Assembly (NCBI RefSeq): GCF_000208925.1 | Contig: NW_001914867.1 | Span: 83,382-147,381, forward strand | Source: Entamoeba histolytica HM-1:IMSS | Taxonomy: Eukaryota > Evosea > Mastigamoebida > Endamoebidae | Length of the DNA stretch: 64,000 nt | Direction of reading: 5' to 3' | Shown: in pieces, positions 1 to 10,405 of the stretch | How the letters are laid out: every line of letters starts with the position of its first letter | How positions within the stretch are numbered: the stretch's first letter is position 1 | The notes under the pieces: model-generated | The model's database searches: none | Told to the model about the DNA's origin: nothing | What the model saw: the letters and a program-made list of their open reading frames with translations, nothing else | Made by a program: the position numbers and the translations under genes

Positions 1-396
1 AAGTAATTCTTTTAACGTAGATGGAGAAGGACAATATGTAACTGCTCCCAGTTCTGAAAGTTTCTTTGCTATTTCTGTTTGGTGATTATTCATTAATGCA
101 TCATTAATAACAACAATAGTTGATTTTTTTACACTAAGTGCTTCATTTACAGATCCAGCACCAGCATGAGTTATGATTAAATCAGCAGCTTTAAAGTCTT
201 CTGAAATTGATGTTTTCATAGAGAATGAATGAACTGTTATACCTGCTTTACTTTCAGGAATATATTTTCCGTGTCCATATTGAACAACCATTTCAGTAAT
301 TCCAATTTGGGAGAGTTGTTTCATTACATCCTCTTCGTTAATAGTTTCAATAAGTCGTTCAAATTCAGTCGTACCAACAGTAACAAAAAGTTTCAT
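1..396 (-). CDS. ALG13: ALG13-like UDP-GlcNAc transferase catalytic subunit (3' end outside window)
   Basis: The minus strand is open from an ATG at 396 to the window edge (132 codons), so the C-terminus is missing. The N-terminus MKLFVTVGTTEFERLIETI is the classic ALG13 start, followed by a glycine/histidine stretch (VVQYGHGKYIP) and the segment DLIITHAGAGSVNEAL, the GT28 UDP-GlcNAc-binding region. In the known family ALG13 pairs with membrane-bound ALG14 on the cytosolic face of the ER and adds the second GlcNAc to dolichol-PP-GlcNAc for N-glycosylation. No ALG14 is seen in this window. The identification rests on clear motif order; only the missing end limits it. Confidence 0.88.
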   Translation of the reverse strand, partial: MKLFVTVGTTEFERLIETINEEDVMKQLSQIGITEMVVQYGHGKYIPESKAGITVHSFSMKTSISEDFKAADLIITHAGAGSVNEALSVKKSTIVVINDALMNNHQTEIAKKLSELGAVTYCPSPSTLKELL

Positions 397-509
397 GAAA
401 CAATTTTATTTGAATGAATATTTTTTAAGTTCAAGAAATAAAAAACATAATAAAATACTAAGCAACACGTAACTTATTTTATTAGTTAAATCATATTATT
501 TGTTTTTTT

Positions 510-671
510 TTAATTCTTTAACATTGGTGATTCTACTTTTTTGGTTTTCTTATCAGCAATATATAATTTAGTGTAATGAACTACTTCAATGATAACAGCA
601 ACAGACAGCACTAACCCACACACTAAACAAATAACCCAAATAGGACTTCCTTCTTGTGGACTTTCAGACAT
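510..671 (-). CDS. small single-pass membrane protein, 53 aa, function unknown
   Basis: A short minus-strand frame from ATG 671 to TAA 510 encodes 53 residues. After a polar start (MSESPQEGSPIW) comes one hydrophobic span of about 20 residues (VICLVCGLVLSVAVIIEVV), then a basic tail (KKTKKVES). The layout fits a small membrane protein with a cytosolic lysine-rich C-terminus. It lies between ALG13 and the lysine-rich gene on the same strand with ordinary spacing. No family is recognised; small ER subunits share this shape but no specific motif is visible. Coding reality is inferred from the clean N-terminus, membrane span and genic spacing. Confidence 0.55.
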   Translation of the reverse strand: MSESPQEGSPIWVICLVCGLVLSVAVIIEVVHYTKLYIADKKTKKVESPMLKN

Positions 672-787
672 TACTTATTAATTTTGATTTTAGTTTTTTT
701 TTAATCAACAATTTTAAGAATTCTAAATTTTTATACAAAAAAAACCTAAAAAATAATTTCTCTCAACGTAAACATATTCCAATTATC

Positions 788-3256
788 TTATCTTCTTCTT
801 CTTGAACCTGATGATCTTCTTGATGGTCTAGATCTTGAGGATCTAGTTGGTTTAGGTCTTGATACTGGTCTTGATGCTTTTCGAATAGCTCTATTTGCAA
901 CTTTCATAGTTCTTTTTACTGATCTTCTAGCAGCCTTAACCTTAGCTTGTACTTTATGAATTTTGTGTCTGAGTTGAGCCTTTGAAGATCCATGTGCTTT
1001 TCTCAAAGCCTTTTTCAAATTCTTAACTTTTTTCATTTGGGCTTTAAGAAGACGTCTCTTAGCATTAAATTTAGTAAATGCCTTCTTTGACATTCCACTC
1101 TTTCTTGCTTTACGAATAAAGGCTTTAGACTTTGAAAGAAGTCTTTTATTAGAACTTCTTTTAGCAATTTTCTTTGAATATTTTTTCATTGATTTTTTAG
1201 CAGCTTTTCTAATTAATTTTTGAAGTGCCTTTTTATTAAACTTTCCTTTCTTAATTCCTTTTTTCATTGCTTTCTTTTCAAATCTTTTCATTTTTTTAAC
1301 AATTCTCATAGCTTTTTTCTTTCCAAATTTCTTTGTTAATTTCTTAGTAAGTTTTCTATTAAGCTTTTTAGTTAATTTAGTAAATCTTTTCTTACTATAT
1401 TTCTTAATTGTTTTCTTTTTATTAATTTTCTTAACAGACTTTTTCTTATTGAGTTTTTTAACTAATCTCTTTTTATTAAGTCTTTTATTAACTCTTCTCT
1501 TATTATTAATCTTCTTTGAAACCTTCTTTCTTCTATTAATTTTTGATATCTTTTTATTTAATTTAGCACTTTTCTTTTGTGCATACTTTTTGCTTTGTTT
1601 TCTAAGATTTTTCATCATCTTTTTAACTTTAAGTTGTGCTTTCTTTGTATTTTTCTTTGATAACTTATTAACTTTTGACATTTTCTTTTGAACTTTTCTT
1701 AATACTTTCTTTGAAACTCCAGCTTTCTTTAATTTTTTAATAAGTTTCTTTTGTGTCTTTTTAATCTTTTTAGCGTCTTTCTTAGTTACTTTCTTGGTTG
1801 TCTTTTTGACATATTTCTTAGCAGATGAAAGTGCTTTCTTTTGGGCTTTTTTAGCTGACTTTTTAGCAGCTTTTTGTGCAGATTTCTTGGCTGTCTTTTT
1901 AGCTTTTTGTGCAGTCTTTTTGATTTGTTTCTTCATTTCTTTTTTCAATTTCTTTTCCTTAAGAAGAGCTTTTTTAACATTTTTCTTACTCTTAGAAATT
2001 TGAGACTTTAATTTTTTAACAGCACTCATTTTCTTTGTTCCTTTCTTAACTTGTTTTTTAACTTGTTTCAATTTCTTTTCTTGTTTCTTTTCAACTTTCA
2101 TAGCTTTCTTTGCTGCTTTAGCGGCTTTTTTAGCTTTCTTTTTAAGATCACTCTTTGTAGTCTTTAATTTCTTACTAACATCTTTATTAGCTTTCTTTGC
2201 TTCTTTAGTGGCTTTTTTGACAGCTTTTTGAGCTTTCTTAATGGCTTTGCTTGATAATTTTTCAGCTTTAGATTTAACTGAGGTAACTTTCTTAGTAGCT
2301 TTCTTTGCTGCTTTAGCGGCCTTTTTAGCAGCTTTTTCACCTGATTTCTTTGCTTCTTTGGCAGCTTTCTTTCCTTTCTTTTCAGCCTTTTTAACTTTCT
2401 TCAATAATTTCTTCTTATCAGCAGCTTCCTTTTTAGTGACTTTCTTAACTTTACTATTAACTTTCTTAGCAATAGCTTTTTGGGTCTTAGCAGCTTGTTT
2501 CTTTGCAATTTTCTTAGCTTGTTTCTTAGCTTGAGCCTTAGCTTTCTTTTCAGCTTTCTTAACTTTAGCCTTCAAACTCTTCTTCAAAGCTTTCATTGAT
2601 TTCTTTAATGAAGAAGCCTTCTTTGAATCTTTCTTAGTAACCTTCTTTGAAGCTTTTGTTAATTTCTTAGCTTCTTTCTTAGCTTTTTCAATGATTTTCT
2701 TAGCTTCTTTGATAATTTTCTTTTCAATTTTATGGACTTTCTTTGTGACAGTTTTAACTTCTTTCTTTACTTTCTTGGATTGTTTTTTAATAACACTTTT
2801 AGCTATTTTCTTAGCTACAGAATTAGCCTTCTTTGATTTTACACTTTTAACAACTTCAGCATCATCAAGTACTTCTTCACTTCTATTGAACCTTTTTTCA
2901 ATATGAAGAGTATTAATAATTCTTTCCTTAACGTATGTTGGAACAGAAGCTAATAACTTTTTCATTCCTTTAACTAACTTAGCTTTTTGTTTCATAAATC
3001 CATTTAATTGAGAAACCATTAAATTGATTTCTTTTTGAATGTTTCCCTTTTGTGATTCTGGAGCAGCTTCAACATCAAGTACAGCATGATCGATTTTGTC
3101 GTGAATGTGTCTTTCAATGTCTTCAATTCTACTTAATTCAGCTTCTAAAATAGAAACTTTGTCTTGAACTTCGTAAAATTCTCTGATATAATAAGCAGTG
3201 CTTGATTGATCAGCAAATGCACAAGTAATAGCGAGAAGAACAAGTAATACTTGCAT
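788..3256 (-). CDS. secreted, extremely lysine-rich repetitive protein, 822 aa
   Basis: ATG at 3256 is preceded by a GAACTCAAAAA box 25 nt upstream. Residues 1-15 (MQVLLVLLAITCAFA) are a convincing signal peptide. Residues about 20-125 look like an acidic/mixed coiled coil with an NRS sequon. From about 135 to 760 the protein is built almost only of Lys, Ala, Val, Ser and Thr in irregular KKAxKxxKK units, becoming K/R/N/L-rich later. The last 35 residues are an Arg/Ser/Pro tail. Acidic residues are almost absent after residue 140, so the protein is hugely basic, like a linker histone but with a secretion signal. Related low-complexity Entamoeba proteins get misleading similarity-based names. 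A role in binding polyanions or wall polymers, or at the surface, is inference only. Confidence 0.85.
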   Translation of the reverse strand: MQVLLVLLAITCAFADQSSTAYYIREFYEVQDKVSILEAELSRIEDIERHIHDKIDHAVLDVEAAPESQKGNIQKEINLMVSQLNGFMKQKAKLVKGMKKLLASVPTYVKERIINTLHIEKRFNRSEEVLDDAEVVKSVKSKKANSVAKKIAKSVIKKQSKKVKKEVKTVTKKVHKIEKKIIKEAKKIIEKAKKEAKKLTKASKKVTKKDSKKASSLKKSMKALKKSLKAKVKKAEKKAKAQAKKQAKKIAKKQAAKTQKAIAKKVNSKVKKVTKKEAADKKKLLKKVKKAEKKGKKAAKEAKKSGEKAAKKAAKAAKKATKKVTSVKSKAEKLSSKAIKKAQKAVKKATKEAKKANKDVSKKLKTTKSDLKKKAKKAAKAAKKAMKVEKKQEKKLKQVKKQVKKGTKKMSAVKKLKSQISKSKKNVKKALLKEKKLKKEMKKQIKKTAQKAKKTAKKSAQKAAKKSAKKAQKKALSSAKKYVKKTTKKVTKKDAKKIKKTQKKLIKKLKKAGVSKKVLRKVQKKMSKVNKLSKKNTKKAQLKVKKMMKNLRKQSKKYAQKKSAKLNKKISKINRRKKVSKKINNKRRVNKRLNKKRLVKKLNKKKSVKKINKKKTIKKYSKKRFTKLTKKLNRKLTKKLTKKFGKKKAMRIVKKMKRFEKKAMKKGIKKGKFNKKALQKLIRKAAKKSMKKYSKKIAKRSSNKRLLSKSKAFIRKARKSGMSKKAFTKFNAKRRLLKAQMKKVKNLKKALRKAHGSSKAQLRHKIHKVQAKVKAARRSVKRTMKVANRAIRKASRPVSRPKPTRSSRSRPSRRSSGSRRRR

Positions 3257-3280
3257 TAAAATTATGCTTCTTATTTTTGA

Positions 3281-3291
3281 GTTCTTGCTTG
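3281..3291 (-). promoter_or_regulatory. GAAC-type promoter element of the lysine-rich gene
   Basis: On the minus strand AAGAACTCAAAAATAAG lies about 25 nt before the ATG at 3256. E. histolytica core promoters are known to carry a GAAC element (consensus AATGAACT) besides TATA-like and Inr boxes; the assignment is by sequence and position. Confidence 0.45.
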
Positions 3292-3962
3292 AAATAGGTC
3301 AACAATCTATTTTTATTCAATCCATCTCATAAATTAAATAAAGAATCTCTTTTTACTACATTTCCCGATTTTTTTATCATTTTTTAATTATAAAATAATA
3401 ACTATTTAAAACTTCAAATTTCTCGAATAATTTTATTTTGTAGATGAAATCAAAGATTCTTTTTCATCTTTTTTCTTTTTTATAAAAAGCAAGTTAATTA
3501 ATTTTTTTTTTTATTATGATTTTTCTTCATAAAAGTTGATTGCGTAAAAACAACAAATCCTAAATTGCCCAGTAACAAACTATCAAATTTAAAGATAACA
3601 TTAACTTAAATAAGTGGAATATTCTATTTTTTTTTAAATAAATTTTTAATTAAGTAACTCATATTTTATAAAAATCAAAATACTTTTTTTCATAAAAAGT
3701 TAATACAAGAAGAAATACAAAGTACTAAAACAATATTTGTTTTCAAAATAATAATTTGTTTGTTATACTTAAAAATATTAATCAAATACAAAATCTTCAA
3801 ATTAAAAAATTGTTTTACTTTTTTTTAATATTAATCTTCCCAATTAAAGAGTTTTTTTTATTGTTTTGAAATTTTTAAATAGTAAATAAAATACTATTCT
3901 GTTTTATAGCAATAAAGTATTGTAGTTCCCATTTGTTAATCATATTGTTATTTTATTCTTTG

Positions 3963-3999
3963 AGGTAAAGCCTCTACCTTGATTTATCAACAAAGTTGA
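3963..3999. other. two adjacent short inverted repeats (possible hairpins)
   Basis: AGGTA (3963-3967) pairs with TACCT (3975-3979) around a 7-nt loop, and TCAAC (3987-3991) pairs with GTTGA (3995-3999) around AAA. This is one of the few less AT-biased spots of the spacer. Whether it is an RNA element, a terminator or chance is not known. Confidence 0.25.
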
Positions 4000-5090
4000 C
4001 AATAATTAAATTTGTTTTTTCTAAGAGACTTATATTATTTTTTTTAATACCACTATTACAACTACTCATAACTAAATTAAATACTATGCCTTTATTCCTG
4101 AAAATAATACTCACATTAAAAAGAGTTAATAGACTCAATTTTTATTATAAATATTTATGATAAATCAAATGAATTGGCTTATTGAATTAACACTATTAAA
4201 ATTAGTTATAACAATGTATTTTATTGTTTTATATTCCATAATAAAGTTGCTCAATTTGAAAGTTTATATAATCTTTGTATAAGTTAGTTTTTGAATAGTC
4301 TTTATTTCAATAAGAATAAACACATCAAACTAAAGAAAGGTTGAACATCATTATCTAATTTCTATATTTAACTTTTTTCCTAATTTTCATTTTGTTATAT
4401 ATAACGGAAATAATAACTCGTTATACTACATATTTTTTATGGTTAATGTTGTTATTTAATCTAACTATATGGATTTGATTACTTGAATTACATTACACAA
4501 AAGTGGAATGCTATGATATTAGAATTAAAAAGAAATGTAATAATAAAACTATAATTATTTTTAGTAGTATGACTGTACTTGTGTCTCATTAAGAGCATTT
4601 TTCAAATGAATTATCAGTACATCAAAAACCAATTTTATTTTTAATGAATTAAATAACTCAATGAATGTTTTATTAACTAAATTGTTTGTTTATTGTTTAT
4701 TAATGAAATTATGAATGTGTTTGTTGAATGAAAAATATAATTCAATATTAAACCAAAGATATAGAAGAAAAATAATAAAAATGGTAAAAATCATTTGAAT
4801 TAATCAAATGTAATTCAACAATAAATAATTGAAATATACTGATTATATGCTTATTCACATATCTTTTAATGGTATTTATTATTCAATGAATAATATAAAT
4901 TGAATTGTTATTGGATAATTGAATTTATCAATAGACTAAAAGAATAAACAATGGGGTTTCCCTATTCAATAACATATTTTCTTGTCTGTCTTTCTTCAAA
5001 ATAACCAATTAATTGATTAGAGAGTATTATTATGTTCAACTTCTTCATTTCTTATGGTTATACAATGAATTTGACTTAATTCATTTATGT

Positions 5091-6557
5091 TTAGTTGTAT
5101 TGTTTCATTGTCATATGTGTTGAATCATAAACAATTGCTTTGTAATACATTGTATTTAATATTACAATCAAATAAACAATAAATTCAATGATTTCTCTCT
5201 CATTCATCCACAATTTCTTTATCAATACTTCTAATTCAATAATCATATTTTCATTTGTTATTCAAACTTCTTTTCCTTTGAACTTTTCTTTCTTAAAACA
5301 AACACTTTCACCGAATAAACAATCAAAATGTTTGTTGTTTATTTTAGTTACATATTCTAATACTCAATCAATACATCATGTTTTATTTATATTAATACTC
5401 TTTCTTATCACTATCTTCTTTGTTGCATTTTGGTTTTGGTAAGTAACATCAACATCTATTCCATTATTCAATTATAAATAACAAAAAACTCTTCTTTCTC
5501 TTTAGTTGTATCATCATGAAGTAAAATGACTGTGTTTCGTTCTTTAAAATAACTAATACATTCTTCTTCATAACTTTTGTCTTCTTGTTGTTGATGAGGA
5601 ATAATTTCATTTCAAATTGATATCTTGTTTTAATAACACTGAAAATAGTAGAACATTCACATTCTTCTTTAATTGAAAGTGTGTTTTTAATATCAAAAAC
5701 GTGATTCATTCAATATTCATCTGTTAGTCATTCATTCCAGATATTCTTTACATTCAAATGGATATGTTTTATCATGAACTTGTTGTTGAATATCAATTCA
5801 ATTTATTACTCTTTTCAATAATATTTTTTTATTGATATAATATTGTTATATGATACATTGAACTTCAAAAATGAATAACTTTCAATTAAAACTGAATTTA
5901 ATCATCAAAAATTATGTGTTTGTATTGGTGTTGTTGAAAATAAAATATAATTAATACAAATGATTGATTTTTATTTATTAATACAATTTATGTTTTTATA
6001 ATTCAATTGAAACACAATTATCTTCTATTTTGTATGAATGACATTTATTCAATTTCCATTTCTTATGTAAAATACAAATTGTTGTAATTGTATATATCAA
6101 CATCAAATAACATCATTATCTTCAAATGGAGTATTGTATTACTTCTCTTTGTCTCTCTATTGAATAGTTTCTATCATTAAAACTTAGTTTTATAATTATA
6201 TTCTACTTGCTGATAATAAAGATTTTAATCAAATTAATTCAATCAATTCAAATAAATATAGTACTGTATTTTCTATCATTATTAAACTCACAATATTGAA
6301 TATTTTTAATAAACTGATATTTTCAATACAAACACACACGTATCATTTAGACAAATATAAAAGTGTTTACAATTTAATTTGTTTAAGAATTGAAAATGAT
6401 TCAATGGTGTTTTGAAATGAAACAAAAGTTGTTGTTTATCACTATCAATAAATACAACTCTTTGTTGATTATTATTAAGAGTAATGTGTGTATCTTCTTC
6501 ATCATTTTGAGTGTTGCAATTATATTCAGTGATATTAAAATTGCTCGTACAAAACAT
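5091..6557 (-). pseudogene. decayed minus-strand gene of unknown family
   Basis: Several coding-like blocks follow one another on the minus strand, broken by stops and frame changes. An ATG frame at 6557-6306 begins MFCTSNFNITEYN. A block near 5760 reads IQQQVHDKTYPFECKEYLE before a stop. An ATG frame at 5709-5464 includes FDIKNTLSIKEECECS. A frame at 5357-5091 holds 89 codons with one internal TGA and includes NNKHFDCLFGESVCFKKEKF. The mixed Cys/charged composition is unlike AT spacer noise. No family is recognised, and the breaks mean no intact product. It could instead be two adjacent remnants. Confidence 0.45.
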
Positions 6558-6836
6558 TGTTTATAACTACAAACTATCCTTATTGATTAATAACTCTCTT
6601 GCTGTTGCTCATATGATTTTACAATAAACTCTTAATTATTCATAACATATTATTTTTATTTGAATTATTTCTCCTTTTATACTATAATATATTTATTAAA
6701 ATACTACTCGTTACTGTTTATTTACTATTAGTATAATAAGACATACACCCAAACGTTTATTTATTATTAATGAAAGAAAAAATAACAAAAAATATGAATA
6801 ACAATAATAAAAAATAAAAAAATAAAAACTTCATAA

Positions 6837-6847
6837 GAACTTAAAAG
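6837..6847 (+). promoter_or_regulatory. GAAC/TTAAAA promoter element of RPN2
   Basis: AAGAACTTAAAAG lies about 30 nt before the ATG at 6875. The same GAAC plus A-rich core recurs at several other genes in the window. Confidence 0.5.
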
Positions 6848-6874
6848 AAAATGACAAAAAAATAAAAAACTGAC

Positions 6875-9604
6875 ATGAGTTTATCTCAACAGCAAATTGA
6901 TCAATTGATTCAAAACCTATATGGCAATGACAATGAAATTAAAACACAAACACTGAAAGAAATTAATGCTGTTATTACAACACATTGGGCAGAAATTTCA
7001 GAAGAACTTCCTAAATTGATTGAATTAAGCGAAACAATAGAAGGAATAGGAAAACAATATGCATACCTTGTTATTAGTAAGTCATATTTTTACATTGAAA
7101 GTTATGATGAAGCTGTTAATTATGCATTAAAGGCAGATGAATTATTCAAATTTGAAGGAAATGATAATTATAGTGTAAAAATGATTACACACTTAATAGA
7201 TATGTATATTAAAGAACGTAGACAAAAGAAAGAAGTTGATAAATTAATGGAAGATAAAATGAATAAATTCTTTAAAGAGGCTATTGAGAAAGAAGAAGAA
7301 TATCTAACGATTGGAATTGCATTAGATTGTAGAAGAGTTGATGTAATTAAAGAGATATTAGGAAAAACTAAAGAGAAAGATGAAATAATAGAATATCTTA
7401 AGAAGATAACTAACAGTTCAAGTGTTGATTATTCATTAAAGAATGAAGTTATGGAAATTGTTTCAGAAAGTCTTAATGAAAATAGTCAAATTGATTTAGA
7501 AAGTATCAGTGAATGTTGGGTAAAAAAGAATGATGGAGATGGGTTTATGAAAATGTTTAACCAATTAAGTGAAGAAATGAAAATGCAAGTATTACTTGAT
7601 TATGAAGGAATTCCACAAAAATTTAGAGAAGAATTAATAAGTAAATTACCAGAGAAGTATCATAAATATATTGATGGAAAAATCCAAGAGAAGTTGTATT
7701 TAGACTTTTTATTCTCTAGAGATAAAACTGATAATTTATTATTGAATAATATTAAATCATCAAATTGTATTAAAAGTAGTGTAATTCAAACAGCAGTATT
7801 ATATGCTAATGCATTTATGCATTATGGAACAACTAATATTATGTTTTTAAAAGATAATAATGATTGGATTATTAATGCAAGTAATTGGGGAAAATTTGCT
7901 ACTACAGCTTCTCTTGGAGTTTTATTTAAAGGAAGAGAAAATGAAGCACTTAATTTAATGTCACCATATACAGCAAATGGAACAGGAGGAAAAAGTGTTT
8001 ATGCACAATCAGGAAGATTATATGCATTAGGACTTATCTTTGGAGGACATGGAAAAGAGATTTTAACAACAATAACTGATGATTTAAAACAATCAAAAAG
8101 TAGTAAAAATGAAGTTCTTCAACATGGAGCATGTTTAGGAGTTGGATTAGCTGGAATTGCTACAGAAAATTATGAATTATATCAAGAAGTTAAAGAAATA
8201 TTAATTAATAATGATAGTGCAGTAGCAGGAATGACAGCTGGATTATCCCTTGGATTAATAATGATGGGATCAGGTAATTTAGAAGTTGCACAAGAAATGC
8301 TTACACATTGTCATGAAACAGAACATGATAAAATTATTAGAGGAACTAGTGTTGGAATAGGATTAGTAATGTTTGGAATGCAAGATAAAGCTGATGGAAT
8401 TATAGATTTAATGGTTAATGATGCTAATCATGTATTAAGATATGGAGGAATTTATACAATTGGGTTAGCATATTGTGGAACTGCTAATGAAAAGGCTATT
8501 AGTAAATTATTACATTTTGCAGTCACAGATAGAAGTGATGAAGTTAAAAGAGCAGCAGTATTAGTGCTTGGATTTATTTTGAATAAGAGATTAGATGAGT
8601 TATGTAAAACAATTTTATTATTAATTGATTCATATAATCCACATGTTAGATATGGAGCTGCACTTGCATTAGGTATTGCAGGATGTGCATCAAATGATAG
8701 TACTGTTATTGGATTACTTGAGCCATTATTAAAAGATCCAAATGATTTTGTCAAACAAGGAGCTGCCATTGCACTTGGAATGGTTTTGATGGAAACATCT
8801 ATTAAAGAAAATGACAAAGTTGAAAAGTTTATTAAAGACTTACAAAATAAAATATCATTTAAAGGTGAAGGAATGTTAACTCAATTTGGAAGTATTCTTG
8901 GATTAGGAATTGTTAATGCTGGAGGTAGAAATTGTACTATTTCAATGTACAATAATTTAGGTACATTTAATTTAAAAGCTGTTGCAGGATTAGTATTGTT
9001 TAACCAATATTGGTATTGGTATCCATTTACTTTATGTCTTTCATTGTCATTTATTCCAACAACAATCATTGGGGTTACAGAAGATTTAAAGTATGTTGAG
9101 TCATATCAATATATTTCTAATGCACCATCAGACCAATTTGATTATTTACCAATGACTAAACCACCAACAAAAACTGGACATACAAAAATGAACCAAACTA
9201 AATTATCTTATGGGAATAAACAAGCTGGACAATCACTTAATTTGTCTTCTAGTCTTTTAATTAGTGAAAAAATAACAAATGAAATTATTCCAGAAGAAAA
9301 GAAAATGGAAGAAGAACCAATTCAAATACAACCATTTGTTACTTTACAAAATGGAAGTAGAGTCACTCCTCGTCAACTTGAATTTATTACTGAGATAAAA
9401 GGCAGTAGATTTGTTGGAGTTAAAAAACCAGGAAGAGGTATTTTGATCTTGAAAGATACTCAACCTCAAATGGAAGAAGAAAATTCAGGAGTTATTAAAG
9501 ATCAAGGAATTGAAATGACAGAAGAACATAAAGCACTTGCTGATGCCTTATTATCCAATAACAATGATCCAAAACCACCTGAACCATTTGAATGGAACTT
9601 TTAA
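6875..9604 (+). CDS. RPN2: 26S proteasome regulatory subunit RPN2 (PSMD1)
   Basis: The product is 909 aa, close to the usual RPN2 length. The N-terminal third is helical. The middle (about 360-700) carries the proteasome/cyclosome repeats typical of RPN1/RPN2, seen as repeated GxGLAxxG units such as GACLGVGLAGIATENYELY, GIYTIGLAYCGTANEKA and RYGAALALGIAGCASND. The C-terminal region (FVTLQNGSRVTPRQLEFI, then a Pro-rich end) also fits RPN2. In the family it is the largest base subunit of the 19S particle and scaffolds RPN13 and the lid. ATG 6875 is the first in-frame ATG just after the GAAC box. The RPN1 alternative is disfavoured by the N- and C-terminal sequence. Confidence 0.95.
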   Translation: MSLSQQQIDQLIQNLYGNDNEIKTQTLKEINAVITTHWAEISEELPKLIELSETIEGIGKQYAYLVISKSYFYIESYDEAVNYALKADELFKFEGNDNYSVKMITHLIDMYIKERRQKKEVDKLMEDKMNKFFKEAIEKEEEYLTIGIALDCRRVDVIKEILGKTKEKDEIIEYLKKITNSSSVDYSLKNEVMEIVSESLNENSQIDLESISECWVKKNDGDGFMKMFNQLSEEMKMQVLLDYEGIPQKFREELISKLPEKYHKYIDGKIQEKLYLDFLFSRDKTDNLLLNNIKSSNCIKSSVIQTAVLYANAFMHYGTTNIMFLKDNNDWIINASNWGKFATTASLGVLFKGRENEALNLMSPYTANGTGGKSVYAQSGRLYALGLIFGGHGKEILTTITDDLKQSKSSKNEVLQHGACLGVGLAGIATENYELYQEVKEILINNDSAVAGMTAGLSLGLIMMGSGNLEVAQEMLTHCHETEHDKIIRGTSVGIGLVMFGMQDKADGIIDLMVNDANHVLRYGGIYTIGLAYCGTANEKAISKLLHFAVTDRSDEVKRAAVLVLGFILNKRLDELCKTILLLIDSYNPHVRYGAALALGIAGCASNDSTVIGLLEPLLKDPNDFVKQGAAIALGMVLMETSIKENDKVEKFIKDLQNKISFKGEGMLTQFGSILGLGIVNAGGRNCTISMYNNLGTFNLKAVAGLVLFNQYWYWYPFTLCLSLSFIPTTIIGVTEDLKYVESYQYISNAPSDQFDYLPMTKPPTKTGHTKMNQTKLSYGNKQAGQSLNLSSSLLISEKITNEIIPEEKKMEEEPIQIQPFVTLQNGSRVTPRQLEFITEIKGSRFVGVKKPGRGILILKDTQPQMEEENSGVIKDQGIEMTEEHKALADALLSNNNDPKPPEPFEWNF

Positions 9605-10405
9605 TTGAAATAAAGTTATTTGGTTTTTTTTGTATTATCATTTTAAACTACTTTAAATTTAATACAAAATAGTTTTTTTTTTGGTACTATTCATTAATTT
9701 GATTGAATTATTTGAATGTGACATAGTCGAATTAATATTTATATTATGGTTTTTGATGCATTTATTTTATTGAATTGATATATACTCTTTATTTATTACA
9801 ATATTGCATTATTAACTTTTTGGTTTATTCATTTATTGTTTTTGTGTTTGTTAATTATGTATTGTAACGACACAGTGTTTAAATGAAATTATGAATTACA
9901 ACAACAAAAGGGTTTTAAAATTTATTATTCTTAGTTTGTCTGAATTATTATTACTTTGTTTCTTCTTTATATTATTTTTATGATGTCTTGTTTGTACATT
10001 GAACTATAGTATGTAATATTAATCTTCATTGTCTATTCATTTCTGTTTATGAAGTATTTTTAATTTTAGAATGTTTAACTCTTCATGATTTGACAATTTT
10101 TTTAATTCTTTCATGAAATTCTCTTTATTCTTTGTCTTATTCAAATTCAATTTATTATGAAATAGATGCAAATCAGTATAAATCTTTATACTATCCTAAT
10201 TTAACTTCTTATCATTCTATAATTGTTTTCACATTATATTTATTACTATGTTTTACTACATTCTTTTAATCTTTATTTCATCGTTATCCATAGAATTATC
10301 TTCAATAATTCTATTGTAAATACTCTATTTTTATCAATAATTTGCATAAAAAGAATTTTTCTTTTATAATTCAAAATGAAACAAAAATAACTTAATTTCC
10401 AAAAG
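9605..10405. other. spacer between convergent genes, nothing recognised
   Basis: About 800 nt of AT-rich sequence between the 3' ends of RPN2 and the secreted-protein gene. No open frame with coding character was seen on either strand. Confidence 0.5.

Larger units (their letters stand above)
3257..5090. other. AT-rich spacer, no gene seen
   Basis: Long A/T tracts with stops in all frames. No tRNA-like GTTC box was seen. The only local structure noticed is a pair of adjacent short hairpins at 3963-3979 and 3987-3999. The segment 4870-5090 may hold further decayed coding sequence continuous with the pseudogene that follows. Confidence 0.5.

Noticed and set aside
1449..2906. Plus-strand Phe/Leu-rich frames at 1449, 1794, 2241 and 2691
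   Set aside because: They are antisense images of the lysine-rich repeat (AAA/AAG read as TTT/CTT).
3955..3985. U5-like snRNA loop (GCCTCTACC resembles GCCUUUUAC)
   Set aside because: The invariant loop is not matched and no Sm site in the right place was found.
5188..5442. Plus-strand 84-codon Phe/Ile-rich frame
   Set aside because: The opposite strand gives more protein-like sequence (part of the decayed gene), so this is its shadow.
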